Assembly: GCA_964642725.1 (NCBI GenBank)
Contig: CAZXQG010000001.1
Span: 62,001 to 126,000 of the forward strand
Length of the DNA: 64,000 bases
Reading direction: 5' to 3'
From: JAGVPT01 sp964642725
Lineage (GTDB): Bacteria; Bacteroidota; Ignavibacteria; UBA10030; UBA8401
Shown in pieces: positions 33,365 through 42,470 of the stretch. Positions within the stretch are counted from its first letter, which is position 1. The number at the start of each line of letters is the position of its first letter. The position numbers and the translations under genes were made by a program. A model generated the notes under the pieces. The model was not told where the DNA came from and searched no databases. It saw only the letters and a list, made by a program, of their open reading frames with translations.

Positions 33365-35377
33365 TTATACGCTGCGCCGAAACGAATTCACAATTGCTTT
33401 CACTATGATTTCAAAGTCCAGCATCAACGATTGGTTTTTCGCATAATACAGTTCATACTGTTCCCGTTCTTCATCGGTCATTAGCCGGTCGGAATGGATT
33501 TGAACGATACCCGTGATGCCGGGTTTCCCGAGGTAAATCCCGTTATGGGTGAACGAAGCGCTGGAAACAGCGCTTGTCAATGGACGGCCAATGAGGGACA
33601 TCGAACCCCGGAGCACTTTCGGCATTGCCATAACTGCCGATGAAAAGGCGGACTGCTGAGTGCGTGAAAGTAGGCGGCTGAAAGATACAAAAGGGGCGCA
33701 TGAAATCAAAAAGAAAAGGGAAACGAGGATATCGACAGCACGTTTCGTTATCCGGTGCATAATCCTGTCGATATTGTATTGGATTTCGATGAAGGGAATC
33801 TCGCCCAGCTGGTCAATGCGTGATTTTCCGATGATCACTTCAAGAGAATTCGGCACAAGCTTGAACTCCACCATTCGGTTTCTGCTCTTGCTGATCACCG
33901 AAAGAATTGTTGAATACGAAATCGCGTCCGTTGAAAAAATCACGTCATCAATCTTATAGTCGTTGATGACTTTCCCGATGGTATCGACGCTGCCGAGAAT
34001 CTCGACGCCGTTGATCTTCTGACTGAGCCGCTGTCGGTCAACGTCTATAAATCCCACAACATCGTAGCCTTCGCCCGGTTTGCTGCGCAGTTTCTTCAAC
34101 AGTTCCTGTCCTGCCGGACCAGCACCAACAATCAGAGTGTTTCTGCCGAAAAGCGTCTTCCGGGAAAACGAGCTGCGTGCCCCCATCAAACGGATCATCA
34201 GCCTCCACCCCGGAATCAACAATACGCACAACGCTCCGGAAATGATCATGATCACCCGGCTGAAAGCGAAATTCTTGAGAAATGCAGTAAGCGCGGAGAT
34301 GAGAATAAAGGAAAAAAACACAGCGCTGAAAGAACGCGATAGTGAAAGTTTTCTTCTGGAATACGATCCGGCAGTAAACAATGAGAGGACGACAATAGCT
34401 GCGGGAACGATCAGCGCCCATGGGTAGGCGTACGAAGGGAACGAGAAAAGCTTGTTTGATCGGACGTACGCAGCAAGAAGGATTGTGCCGGCGACAATGC
34501 AAAAATCAACAATGGAGACAAGAAACGGCTTCCCGTATCTCGCTGCCGCAGCAATGATCCTCCGAGCGTCGATGGCCAGTTCAATAACCGATTCAAACAC
34601 GAGCGATCCTTGATGATGCTTGCGGACAAAAAGCCGCATCGCTTTGTAGAAAATCTTCAGCTCGTCAATGTCGCTCCTGCGCGTGCTCTCCCCTTTGTAA
34701 TGAATAATTTTTGTGTCGGCGACATAAAATACTTTCCACCCTCTCTTTTGAATACGATAACACCAATCGAGGTCCTCCCCGTACATAAAAAAACTTTCGT
34801 CAAGACCGCCGACGGTGTTGAACACTTCGCGGCGGACCATCATGCAGGAGCCGCTGATCGCATCGACTTCGTAACTTTCGTCGGGATTCAGGTACGTAAG
34901 ATTGTACTTTCCGAACAATTTCGTAGAACCGAACAGCGAACTCAGCCCTGAAACCTTTGTGAACGCAACCCAGGGTGTAGGGAAACTTCGACGGCAGGCA
35001 AGTTGAAGCGTGCCATCCGGATTGAGGATCTTGCAGCCCGCCATTCCGACGTCGCCATTTGCTTCAAAAAAATTGATAAGAGTTCGAAACGTGTCCTCCT
35101 GCACAATGGTATCAGGATTGAGGAGCATCAGGTATTTTCCGGCCGACAACGCCAGCGCTTGGTTGTTCGCTTTCGCAAATCCGACATTGATAGTGTTCGT
35201 GATCAAATGAACGCTGGGAAAAGACCCGCGGATGAAATCACAACTGCCGTCATCCGAGGCGTTATCGACGACGAACACCTCGCCTTCTATGCCTTCCAAC
35301 GCTTTGAATACGGAGACGAGCGCGTTGTTGAGAAAGTCGCGCACGTTGTAGTTTACAATGATGATTGATACATCCAT
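33365..35377 (-). CDS. GT2 glycosyltransferase fused to core-deleted sugar-transferase domain
   Basis: A 670-residue fusion. Residues 1-280 are a GT2 glycosyltransferase of the rhamnosyltransferase type (SIIIVNYNVRDFL, VVDNASDDGS, LLNPDT at 85-90, EDLDWCYRIQKRGW). Residues 285-395 are four transmembrane helices and 412-500 a nucleotide-binding-like fold (LIVGAGPAGQELLKKL), as in WbaP/WcaJ sugar-1-phosphate transferases. The final domain begins KRAVDILVSLFFLISCAPFV (545-564) but jumps to VLRGSMSLIGRPL (588-600) and KPGITGIVQI. The intervening catalytic part, with the usual ERVG...KFRSM..DAE and DELPQ motifs, is missing. The GT half is probably active, the transferase half not. Confidence 0.85.
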   Translation of the reverse strand: MDVSIIIVNYNVRDFLNNALVSVFKALEGIEGEVFVVDNASDDGSCDFIRGSFPSVHLITNTINVGFAKANNQALALSAGKYLMLLNPDTIVQEDTFRTLINFFEANGDVGMAGCKILNPDGTLQLACRRSFPTPWVAFTKVSGLSSLFGSTKLFGKYNLTYLNPDESYEVDAISGSCMMVRREVFNTVGGLDESFFMYGEDLDWCYRIQKRGWKVFYVADTKIIHYKGESTRRSDIDELKIFYKAMRLFVRKHHQGSLVFESVIELAIDARRIIAAAARYGKPFLVSIVDFCIVAGTILLAAYVRSNKLFSFPSYAYPWALIVPAAIVVLSLFTAGSYSRRKLSLSRSFSAVFFSFILISALTAFLKNFAFSRVIMIISGALCVLLIPGWRLMIRLMGARSSFSRKTLFGRNTLIVGAGPAGQELLKKLRSKPGEGYDVVGFIDVDRQRLSQKINGVEILGSVDTIGKVINDYKIDDVIFSTDAISYSTILSVISKSRNRMVEFKLVPNSLEVIIGKSRIDQLGEIPFIEIQYNIDRIMHRITKRAVDILVSLFFLISCAPFVSFSRLLSRTQQSAFSSAVMAMPKVLRGSMSLIGRPLTSAVSSASFTHNGIYLGKPGITGIVQIHSDRLMTDEEREQYELYYAKNQSLMLDFEIIVKAIVNSFRRSV

Positions 35378-35386
35378 GGGGAGAGA

Positions 35387-36103
35387 TTACAGCAAGTTAA
35401 AAAAACTGCGCAGCTTCAACTTCCAGACCATGAAAGCGGCTTCGTACACAATATTCTTCGACATTTTTGAGACGCCCCGGTCGCGGTCAACGAAAATAAT
35501 CGGGATTTCGCAGAGACGGAATCCTTTTTTCCATGCCTTATAGTTCATTTCGATTTGAAAGGCGTAACCGTTGGACCTAATTTCGTCGAGGTTGATGTTC
35601 TCCAGAACTTCACGTCGGTAGCACTTGTAACCGCCGGTCGAATCTTTGACAGGCATGCCCGTGACGATTCTTGTATAGAGATTTGCAAAATAACTGAGAA
35701 GCAAACGACGGAACGGCCAATACACGACGCTCACGCCACGGATGTACCGCGACCCGATGACCAAATCGTAGTCCTGAATCTTCAGAAGAAAGTTGATGAG
35801 TTCTTTCGGATTGTGCGAAAAATCAGCGTCCATCTCGAAGACATAATCGAACTTGCGCTCAATGGCAAACTTGAAGCCTTCGACGTACGCCGTGCCCAAC
35901 CCCATCTTCCGCGGACGTTCAAGAAGATGAACGCGCGAACTCTTCCGCTGAAAATCTTTGACAATCGCGGCAGTTCCGTCGGGAGAATTGTCGTCGACGA
36001 TAAGAAGCTCGATATCGGTCGATTGGCGGAGTACCTTCGGGATCAACTCCGGCAGATTGACCGCTTCATTGTATGTGGGCGTTATGACAAGAGCTTTGGG
36101 CAT
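35387..36103 (-). CDS. Polyprenol-phosphate mannosyltransferase-like GT2
   Basis: A 238-residue cytosolic-face GT2 enzyme of the DPM1 type, which transfers mannose (or another hexose) from a nucleotide sugar to polyprenyl phosphate. Motifs: ALVITPTYNEAVNLPELIP, LIVDDNSPDGTAAIV, MGLGTAYVEGFKFA, FEMDADFSHNPKEL (DxD), and DSTGGYKCYRREVLENI. No C-terminal membrane domain, as in the short bacterial Ppm1/DPM1 forms. ATG 36103 was chosen; an upstream in-frame start at 36148 would overlap the preceding gene's end by 29 bases. Confidence 0.9.
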   Translation of the reverse strand: MPKALVITPTYNEAVNLPELIPKVLRQSTDIELLIVDDNSPDGTAAIVKDFQRKSSRVHLLERPRKMGLGTAYVEGFKFAIERKFDYVFEMDADFSHNPKELINFLLKIQDYDLVIGSRYIRGVSVVYWPFRRLLLSYFANLYTRIVTGMPVKDSTGGYKCYRREVLENINLDEIRSNGYAFQIEMNYKAWKKGFRLCEIPIIFVDRDRGVSKMSKNIVYEAAFMVWKLKLRSFFNLL

Positions 36104-36119
36104 AGAAACTGGATGCCGA

Positions 36120-37532
36120 TCAGTGGCCTTTCCCCCGTAACATAACATAAAATGTATATAAAAGAATCTTAATGTCCATTCGAAATGACATGTTTTCGAT
36201 GTAAAACAAGTCGAACCGTACCTTCGACTTCACGTCTTCGATCGTCCGGTCATAGCCTTGTTTGATTTGAGCCCAACCCGTGATACCAGGACGAACCTTC
36301 AGCCTCCGTTGATAGAGCGGTATTTCCTTCGATAGTTTTTCAACAAAAAAAGGGCGTTCTGGCCTCGGACCAACCAGGCTCATATCGCCGTCCAATACGT
36401 TAATGAACTGAGGAATTTCATCAAGGCGCGCATTTCGCAAAAACCTTCCGACTTTTGTGACACGGTTGTCATGCTGTGGCGCCCAAACGGGGCCCGAGTC
36501 CTTTTCTGCGTCTGCACGCATTGAACGAAATTTGTGCATCTTGAATGTTTTTCCGTCTTTTCCAACACGTTCCTGACTATAGACGACGGGGCCGGGCGTG
36601 TCCATCTTTATCGCGATTGAAATTAAAACCCACAACGGCGAAGAGACGAAAAGAACAAAGAGCGAAGCAAGAATATCCGTCATCCGTTTCATGCTTTGTT
36701 CCCACGGCTGCATTATCTGCGGCGTAATTTCGATCAGCGGGAATCCGTAAATCTGGTTGGTTCGGGCTTGTCCGCTGATAATGTCGTACATATCGGGCAT
36801 AATTTTCATGCTGACGTCGTGGCCGTTACAATGTGAAATAACGTCGAGCAATTTATCATGATCGGCTGATTCAAGGGCAAAAAGGATATCCTTTACAGCA
36901 TATCGTTCGATGATGGATGGAAGGTCGTCGCTCGCACCGAGGCAGTGCATCCCTTTATACTCCCCCACACGCTTACGACTGTCAATCTTTACAAAACCGA
37001 TGATACGATATCCGAGAGCTGGATGTTTCAGGACAAGGTCGTATAACGCTTTTCCCTTCTCATTCCATCCCACAATAAGCGCATTACGGAGGCCGACGCC
37101 GGCGGTCAGCAATCTGCGACGCGCACTTAAGAAAATCATTCTGCCGACCCCGACAAAAATAATCGCCAATCCCCAGTATAGAAGAATCAAAAATCGAAGA
37201 GCGACCCGGGTTCCAATGCTCGCATCATCAAGAAAAATAACGAAGAAGAGAAAAAGGCAGCCAAACGAAATTGCTTTGAAGAGAGAAATAAATTCATCCA
37301 ACCTCGATTTGGCTTGCCATGGACGATACAAACCAAAGAATAGAAAGACAAAAAGCCAAAAGAGGCCGATCACTAGCATCGGTAACCAGAAATCAGGAAC
37401 TATCGGAACCTTAAATATTCCGCTGTTGACCCGCAGGCTGTAAAAAACGGAATATCCGACGGCGAATGAGAATACATCCAACGTAACAAGCGCAAACCTC
37501 TCAAATAATTTTCTGGTTATACCCGTAATCAT
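36120..37532 (-). CDS. Undecaprenyl-phosphate sugar-1-phosphate transferase (WcaJ-like)
   Basis: A 470-residue initiating enzyme of surface polysaccharide synthesis, attaching the first sugar-phosphate to undecaprenyl phosphate. Five transmembrane helices (four N-terminal, one hairpin), a central Rossmann-like domain (ALIVGWNEKGKALYDLV) and a complete C-terminal catalytic domain: KRMTDILASLFVLFVSSPLW, VYSQERVGKDGKTFKMHKFR, then SMRADAE, ARLDEIPQFINVLDGDMSLV and GPRPERP. This is the intact counterpart of the degenerate domain in the fused protein at 33365-35377. The sugar transferred cannot be read from sequence (glucose or galactose in WcaJ/WbaP relatives). Confidence 0.93.
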   Translation of the reverse strand: MITGITRKLFERFALVTLDVFSFAVGYSVFYSLRVNSGIFKVPIVPDFWLPMLVIGLFWLFVFLFFGLYRPWQAKSRLDEFISLFKAISFGCLFLFFVIFLDDASIGTRVALRFLILLYWGLAIIFVGVGRMIFLSARRRLLTAGVGLRNALIVGWNEKGKALYDLVLKHPALGYRIIGFVKIDSRKRVGEYKGMHCLGASDDLPSIIERYAVKDILFALESADHDKLLDVISHCNGHDVSMKIMPDMYDIISGQARTNQIYGFPLIEITPQIMQPWEQSMKRMTDILASLFVLFVSSPLWVLISIAIKMDTPGPVVYSQERVGKDGKTFKMHKFRSMRADAEKDSGPVWAPQHDNRVTKVGRFLRNARLDEIPQFINVLDGDMSLVGPRPERPFFVEKLSKEIPLYQRRLKVRPGITGWAQIKQGYDRTIEDVKSKVRFDLFYIENMSFRMDIKILLYTFYVMLRGKGH

Positions 37533-37604
37533 ACTATCACAATTGTTCGATCATCGTTGTGCATTTTTGCCAAGAGGATTCAACGAGAGCGCCGTTACTC
37601 TCTT

Positions 37605-38768
37605 TCATCGCGGCGTTGATTGCCAGATCGTGGATTGTTTGCCCTGCACGAACCTTGCAAATCCCACAAGGAGAGCAAGATTTGACACCAAAAAGAAATA
37701 GAACACTGAAAACGCCGTGATTCTGATTTTACACAGGGAGAGAACGTATCCAATTAGTCCAACCCCATACAATGCCAGCTGCGGATACAATAATAATAAA
37801 AACAGTTCCGATGAATTCCGCAATATGAGATTTATGATCAGCATGCCCATAAGTATGAACGGAAAAAACCATCGTATGATTTTGTGCGACCAAAAGGCAA
37901 AGGAGAGCAATACATTCCTGTTGAAAAGCAATTTCCTAAAATAGAAAAGCGTCTGAAAATTCGTGGCAGCAAACCTGACCTTCCGCCGAAACTCCGAGGA
38001 GATGTCCGCAGTTATGTCTTCCGATGCTACCGCACCTTCCTCATAAATAAACTTGCGATTTTTCAGCAGCACCGAAAGCGTAATATAAAAATCATCCGTT
38101 ATCGCGTCAGGCGGCAATTCGTCAAGCAGTGATCTCCGAACAGCAAATATGCCGCCATTCGCTCCTATCAGGATTCCACATTTACCCTCTGCCTTCTTAA
38201 TAAAAGTTTCATATTCCCAGTATTTTCTCTCCTCAATACTCTCATACTTGTTTCCGCTGGTTTCCCGGAGAATCAACCGCCCGCATATTCCTCCAATCTC
38301 ATCACTCCCGAACCCCCGCATGAGTTTCTGAACAGCAGTTTTTTCGAACTCGGTATTTGCATCGGTGAAGATGAGTATTTCGTTGCGAGCGGAGCGCATG
38401 AGATCATTTAATACCGATGCCTTGCCGCGGCGTTGTGTAAAAATAAACACGGTAAGCCACGAATATTTTTCCTGAAGCTGCAATAGAATGTCGTTCGTTC
38501 CGTCCGATGAATTATCGGAGCCGACTATGACTTCGAGTTTAGCGAAATCATAGTCTTGGACCGCTATGTTCTCGATCCGACTGCGGATTACTTTGGCTTC
38601 ATTGTATGCCGAAATTAAAATTGAAGCCGTCGGATTCACATGAAAAGCGCCGTTTGGTTTTTGAAAAGAGGCGATGACTTTCATGATGATCGGGTAAAAC
38701 AAATACGAATGAAATGAAAGAAACAGAAGTACAAAGAAAAGAATACTGAGGAGAGAATCAAAACGCAT
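37605..38768 (-). CDS. Membrane-bound GT2 glycosyltransferase
   Basis: A 387-residue processive-type GT2 protein. An N-terminal membrane helix (LLSILFFVLLFLSFHSYLFY) precedes the catalytic domain: ASILISAYNEAKVIRSRIEN, GSDNSSDGTNDIL, TDANTEFEK (DxD-like), GANGGIFAVRRSLLDELP, DDFYITLSVL. Three C-terminal hydrophobic segments follow. The architecture resembles IcaA/hyaluronan-synthase relatives, but the QxxRW motif is not evident (RRKVRFAATNFQ is at that place), so it may be non-processive. The flanking 38769-38930 interval holds no feature I can support. Confidence 0.85.
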   Translation of the reverse strand: MRFDSLLSILFFVLLFLSFHSYLFYPIIMKVIASFQKPNGAFHVNPTASILISAYNEAKVIRSRIENIAVQDYDFAKLEVIVGSDNSSDGTNDILLQLQEKYSWLTVFIFTQRRGKASVLNDLMRSARNEILIFTDANTEFEKTAVQKLMRGFGSDEIGGICGRLILRETSGNKYESIEERKYWEYETFIKKAEGKCGILIGANGGIFAVRRSLLDELPPDAITDDFYITLSVLLKNRKFIYEEGAVASEDITADISSEFRRKVRFAATNFQTLFYFRKLLFNRNVLLSFAFWSHKIIRWFFPFILMGMLIINLILRNSSELFLLLLYPQLALYGVGLIGYVLSLCKIRITAFSVFYFFLVSNLALLVGFARFVQGKQSTIWQSTPR

Positions 38769-38930
38769 TTACATAATGCAATTGTTACACTATCATCGTC
38801 TAGGTTTTTTAGTCAATTGACAGGATGACTATGGCGCATCTACGGATCTATAGCGAGGCTGTGGTAGAAGGTCAATACGCTGCCGAACAAAATTTGATTG
38901 GCCGTCGTAGGAATGCTTTCATCCTCCAAG

Positions 38931-40517
38931 TCATTCCACCTCAATATTTGTCGGCAAACGATTCTCCACTGCAATACTGTTGTGCCCGACATGCTCTGCG
39001 GCCTCAGAAGAAACGGGCTTCCCATGACTCGGCCCCGCTGCCAGCTTGTGCTCAAATTTGTCCTTGTTTTGCTTGTAGCTGCCGTTAAACAAATACTTGT
39101 AGAAAGATAAAAACGCCTTGACCGTTCGCCTCAACTCGGCCGGATTACTCAAGACTGACTTCAACTTCATAAAGATATATGCGGGGCGAACGTAATATTC
39201 TCTTCTCGCATAATTACAAAAGTCGACGATCTCTTGAGCGGATAAATCGTGCGTCCGCACAACGGTATTGTGAAGCCCTTCGGGAGTAAGCCATTCATCA
39301 AATGATTTTGCGTCGATGAGATTTTCTTTTTTCGCCCATTCGTACGCTTCCGTCCCCGGGTAAATCATAAGAGGGAAGAACTGGGCAGTGTCGGTGTTCA
39401 ATTTTTTTGCGAGGTTGAGAGTCTCATACATGGTCTCGAGTGTCTCTCCTCTATTTCCCATCATGTAGCAGGCGTGGATGAGCAAACCTGTCTTCTTTGC
39501 GTTCTCAGCAGACTTAAATTGTTCGACAGTAACACCCTTTTTCATCAGCTTCAAGATTTCGTTCGATCCACTTTCAAAGCCCACAATAACCAATCGACAG
39601 TTGGCTTTCTTCATCCACCTCATTGTCTCCTCATCGAGATCGGCACGAACGTTGCACGTCCATGTGAGCGTATTCTTCTGCTCGATTAACAGTTTGCAGA
39701 CATCGATCGTATGTTTCTTGTAGACAGTAAACGTATCATCTTCGATTGTAACTTCAACAACCTCAGGAAAATTCTTTTCGATATACCTAAATTCGGCGGC
39801 AATGCTTTCCGGAGAACGATGAATATAGGTGTGTCCGTAGAAGTTTTGCGGGTACACGCAATACGTGCAAAGATAAGGGCATCCTCGTCCTGTGTACACC
39901 ATCATCTGTGGAAATCTTCCAGCAGCGAAAAAATAATCCCGAGAATTGCAAAACCGTTTGAAAATCTCGCTGGCAAACGGCATTTCATCCAATTTTTGAT
40001 TCGCAGGGCGCTGAGGATTGGTGCGAATTGCCGAGCCATCGCGCCAGGTTAACGACGTTACTTTTTCCAGGTGTTTTCCGTCAACTAAAACATTCGCCAA
40101 CTCGGTAACCGTTTCCTCATATTCGTTCCGAGCGACTGCATCCGCGATAGGATACTGTGTCAGAACCTCTTCGTGAAGTGCGGTGGCATGATTCCCGACC
40201 AGGCAGACAAAAATGGATGGGAACGCTTTCTTAAGTTCGCCGACAAAACGGATATCGCTGGTAATGCTTCCGGTACTAGTTTCCACTACGGCGAGATCAG
40301 GCCTAAACGGACGAAGCCTCTCAATTGTTTGCTCAACTGTTATTATTTCGGCGGGCGCGTCTACAAGAGTAATAGTGTTGCCGCGTTTCTCGGCAACACC
40401 GGCTGCCAGCGCTAGCCAAATTGGATAATAAACTGTCCCGCTTTTGGTCACAGCAGGGCTGCGCGACCCGCGCGAGTACTTGGGATGAAACGGAGGGTTT
40501 ATAAACGCTATATTCAT
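38931..40517 (-). CDS. B12-binding-domain radical SAM enzyme
   Basis: A 528-residue protein. Residues 1-150 form a cobalamin-binding Rossmann-like domain (IAFINPPF; YYPIWLALAAGVAEKRGNTI; LVDAPAE; PSIFVCLVGNHATALHEEVL) of the His-off type. Next is a radical SAM domain with the cluster motif CPYLCTYC in YTGRGCPYLCTYCVYP (near residue 213), and GFESGSNEILKLMKKG. Relatives act as methylases or cyclases on lipids, sugars and peptides; the product is unknown. It lies inside the polysaccharide locus, its stop region being preceded by glycosyltransferases and its ATG overlapping the upstream GT2 stop (40514-40517). It would need the cobalamin whose uptake genes are encoded at 25.6-29.4 kb. Confidence 0.9.
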   Translation of the reverse strand: MNIAFINPPFHPKYSRGSRSPAVTKSGTVYYPIWLALAAGVAEKRGNTITLVDAPAEIITVEQTIERLRPFRPDLAVVETSTGSITSDIRFVGELKKAFPSIFVCLVGNHATALHEEVLTQYPIADAVARNEYEETVTELANVLVDGKHLEKVTSLTWRDGSAIRTNPQRPANQKLDEMPFASEIFKRFCNSRDYFFAAGRFPQMMVYTGRGCPYLCTYCVYPQNFYGHTYIHRSPESIAAEFRYIEKNFPEVVEVTIEDDTFTVYKKHTIDVCKLLIEQKNTLTWTCNVRADLDEETMRWMKKANCRLVIVGFESGSNEILKLMKKGVTVEQFKSAENAKKTGLLIHACYMMGNRGETLETMYETLNLAKKLNTDTAQFFPLMIYPGTEAYEWAKKENLIDAKSFDEWLTPEGLHNTVVRTHDLSAQEIVDFCNYARREYYVRPAYIFMKLKSVLSNPAELRRTVKAFLSFYKYLFNGSYKQNKDKFEHKLAAGPSHGKPVSSEAAEHVGHNSIAVENRLPTNIEVE

Positions 40518-41515
40518 CGCACTTCTCTCCAGTCAAAATGAATAGCAAACGCCAATCTTAAGATTTTCCCTAAGAATTCAATCTCCTGCGATAGAATAGG
40601 GCTACGTCTGAATGGGCTTATCCTTTTAATATAACTAACTAATAACCTCAAAGTAAAGCCCTGTATCACAATTAACCTCAAAGCGAGCAATTTTGCAAAT
40701 CCGTAATGTTTTTGGAAGAAATAAAACATGCCTCGATATCTCTCCACAAGCAATCTGTTGACGACTTGCTTCTGAACCTGCTGTTTCGTGGAATATCCGA
40801 AAAGATGAATAATGTTCGATTCGGGGAGAAACACGGACTTATAGCCCGCCTGTTTCATTCGATAACTCCACTCCACCTCTTCATTATAGAGAAAAAAAGC
40901 CTCATCAAGAACCCCCACCCTGTCAATTGCCTCTTTTCTCACCATCATGCAGGCGCCGGTCACGTGGTCGACTTCTCTTATTGTATCATGATCCCAATAA
41001 CTTTCCAGGGCTTTGAATTTCATGAATCGTTGCAGGAACCGAGCCAGCCAGCTGCCGTATCCAAACAGAGGTTTCATGAATTCATTCGCATGGACAAACT
41101 CTTTGACCAGGGTTGGGAAAGAATGAGTAGAATGTTCAACTTGACCGTTTGGGCTGAAAATTTTACAGCCCACAATCCCAACATCTGGATGTTGGTCGAG
41201 AAAATTGACCATCGGTTCTAATGAATTCTTGTTAACAATGGTGTCTGGGTTGAGAAGCAGTACATACTTACCCTTTGTTCTTGCAATACCAATATTATTC
41301 GCAGCGGCAAATCCAAGGTTTTTCTTATTAAAGACAAACTCCACCGTGGGAAAACTTCGGCTGAGGTCGTCAAAGATTTCGTCGGAAGCATTATCAATAA
41401 CGAAGAGGTCGAAAGGAAATGAGCACTGGCTATTGATAATCGACCTGAGGCAATTTCTTAAAACGTCTTTGGAGTTGAAGTTGACGATGATGATTGATAT
41501 AAGCGAAGGAATCAT
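40514..41515 (-). CDS. GT2 glycosyltransferase, rhamnosyltransferase-like
   Basis: A 333-residue soluble GT2 enzyme: LISIIIVNFNSKDVLRNCLR, FVIDNASDE, GFAAANNIGIARTKGKYVLL, LNPDTIV (DxD), DHVTGACMMVRKEA and FFLYNEEVEWSYRMKQAGYK. This is the WbbL/rhamnosyltransferase-type layout also seen in the N-terminal half of the fusion at 33365-35377, so the two are paralogues. A C-terminal helical region (about 60 residues) may bind the membrane. Translationally coupled to the radical SAM gene; 6 bases after the next GT2 gene's stop-start junction. Confidence 0.9.
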   Translation of the reverse strand: MIPSLISIIIVNFNSKDVLRNCLRSIINSQCSFPFDLFVIDNASDEIFDDLSRSFPTVEFVFNKKNLGFAAANNIGIARTKGKYVLLLNPDTIVNKNSLEPMVNFLDQHPDVGIVGCKIFSPNGQVEHSTHSFPTLVKEFVHANEFMKPLFGYGSWLARFLQRFMKFKALESYWDHDTIREVDHVTGACMMVRKEAIDRVGVLDEAFFLYNEEVEWSYRMKQAGYKSVFLPESNIIHLFGYSTKQQVQKQVVNRLLVERYRGMFYFFQKHYGFAKLLALRLIVIQGFTLRLLVSYIKRISPFRRSPILSQEIEFLGKILRLAFAIHFDWREVR

Positions 41516-41521
41516 AATCGG

Positions 41522-42412
41522 CTATTTATGCCTTCCAAAAATGTGATTCCGGTAATCACTAATTCCTTCCGATGCAGCTGTGAAGAGTCTTCGTTCGGTA
41601 AAGAACCAAAGCACCATTTTCATCCATATCACGAAAAGGAAATAGACCTTCGCTACAAAAGGGAATGACAAATCAATCAATAAATTTCTGTTTCTTACAG
41701 CATAATAAAGCGACTGTTCTTTGAGCTGCCGGTCTCCTCTGCATTTATGATAAATGATAGAGTCGGGGACATATAACAGTTTCAAATTTCTTCTCACCGC
41801 CCGTGCGGAATACTCAATGTCCTCAAGATAGATAAAAAACTTCTCCTCCAACAGCCCCAATGTTGCTAGTTCAGAAATCCTAATGCACAAATAACAGCCG
41901 CTTATGAAAGACACATAACACGGTTTGTTCTCTTTCTTTCTATCATTGACGACTTTGTCTCTCTCCAGATGCATTGCCAAACCTCTCCAGGGAATCAATT
42001 TGCCACCTGCGTACCAAATCTTATTTTTCTCCGGATAATACCGAATCTGCCCTGTTCCCAATGCGGCATCTTTGTGGATATCCATTTCGTCAATCAGTGT
42101 TCTAATTGCATCGGGTTCAACCAAAGTATCATTGTTAAGCAAGATTATATACTCGGCAGATTTTTCGGTCGCATATCGAATGCCGAGATTGTTGCCGCCG
42201 GAAAATCCGAGGTTCTTTTCATTCCTTATGAGATTAATCTCAGGAAATTGTTCACGAAGTTCTTTGTATGACTCATTGGGTGAAGAATTTTCGACTATCA
42301 ACACACTTGAATCACTAATGCCTGCCTTCCGTAACGAGGCTACACACTCTGCCGTATCCTGCCAGTTGTTGTAGTTCACAAGAACAACAATGTATTTAAG
42401 ATGCACTGTCAT
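41522..42412 (-). CDS. GT2 glycosyltransferase
   Basis: A 296-residue GT2 enzyme: YIVVLVNYNNWQDTAECVAS, VLIVENSSPNESY, NLGFSGGNNLGIRYA, LLNNDTLVEP (DxD position reads NND), FISGCYLCIRISELA and FFIYLEDIEYSARAVRRNLK. It is the third member of the rhamnosyltransferase-like type in this locus. A short hydrophobic C-terminal segment (VYFLFVIWMKMVLWFF) suggests membrane contact. Sugar specificity cannot be told. It follows the methyltransferase gene by 58 bases. Confidence 0.9.
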   Translation of the reverse strand: MTVHLKYIVVLVNYNNWQDTAECVASLRKAGISDSSVLIVENSSPNESYKELREQFPEINLIRNEKNLGFSGGNNLGIRYATEKSAEYIILLNNDTLVEPDAIRTLIDEMDIHKDAALGTGQIRYYPEKNKIWYAGGKLIPWRGLAMHLERDKVVNDRKKENKPCYVSFISGCYLCIRISELATLGLLEEKFFIYLEDIEYSARAVRRNLKLLYVPDSIIYHKCRGDRQLKEQSLYYAVRNRNLLIDLSFPFVAKVYFLFVIWMKMVLWFFTERRLFTAASEGISDYRNHIFGRHK

Positions 42413-42470
42413 TTCTCGATCAATTCTCTTTTAGAAGATGATGGTTCGAAAAGCTTCCGGAACATGTTGA

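Noticed and set aside
38769..38930. Possible small RNA or promoter in the gap after the radical SAM gene
   Set aside because: AT-rich stretches are present but I found neither a convincing hairpin with U-run nor a -35/-10 pair.
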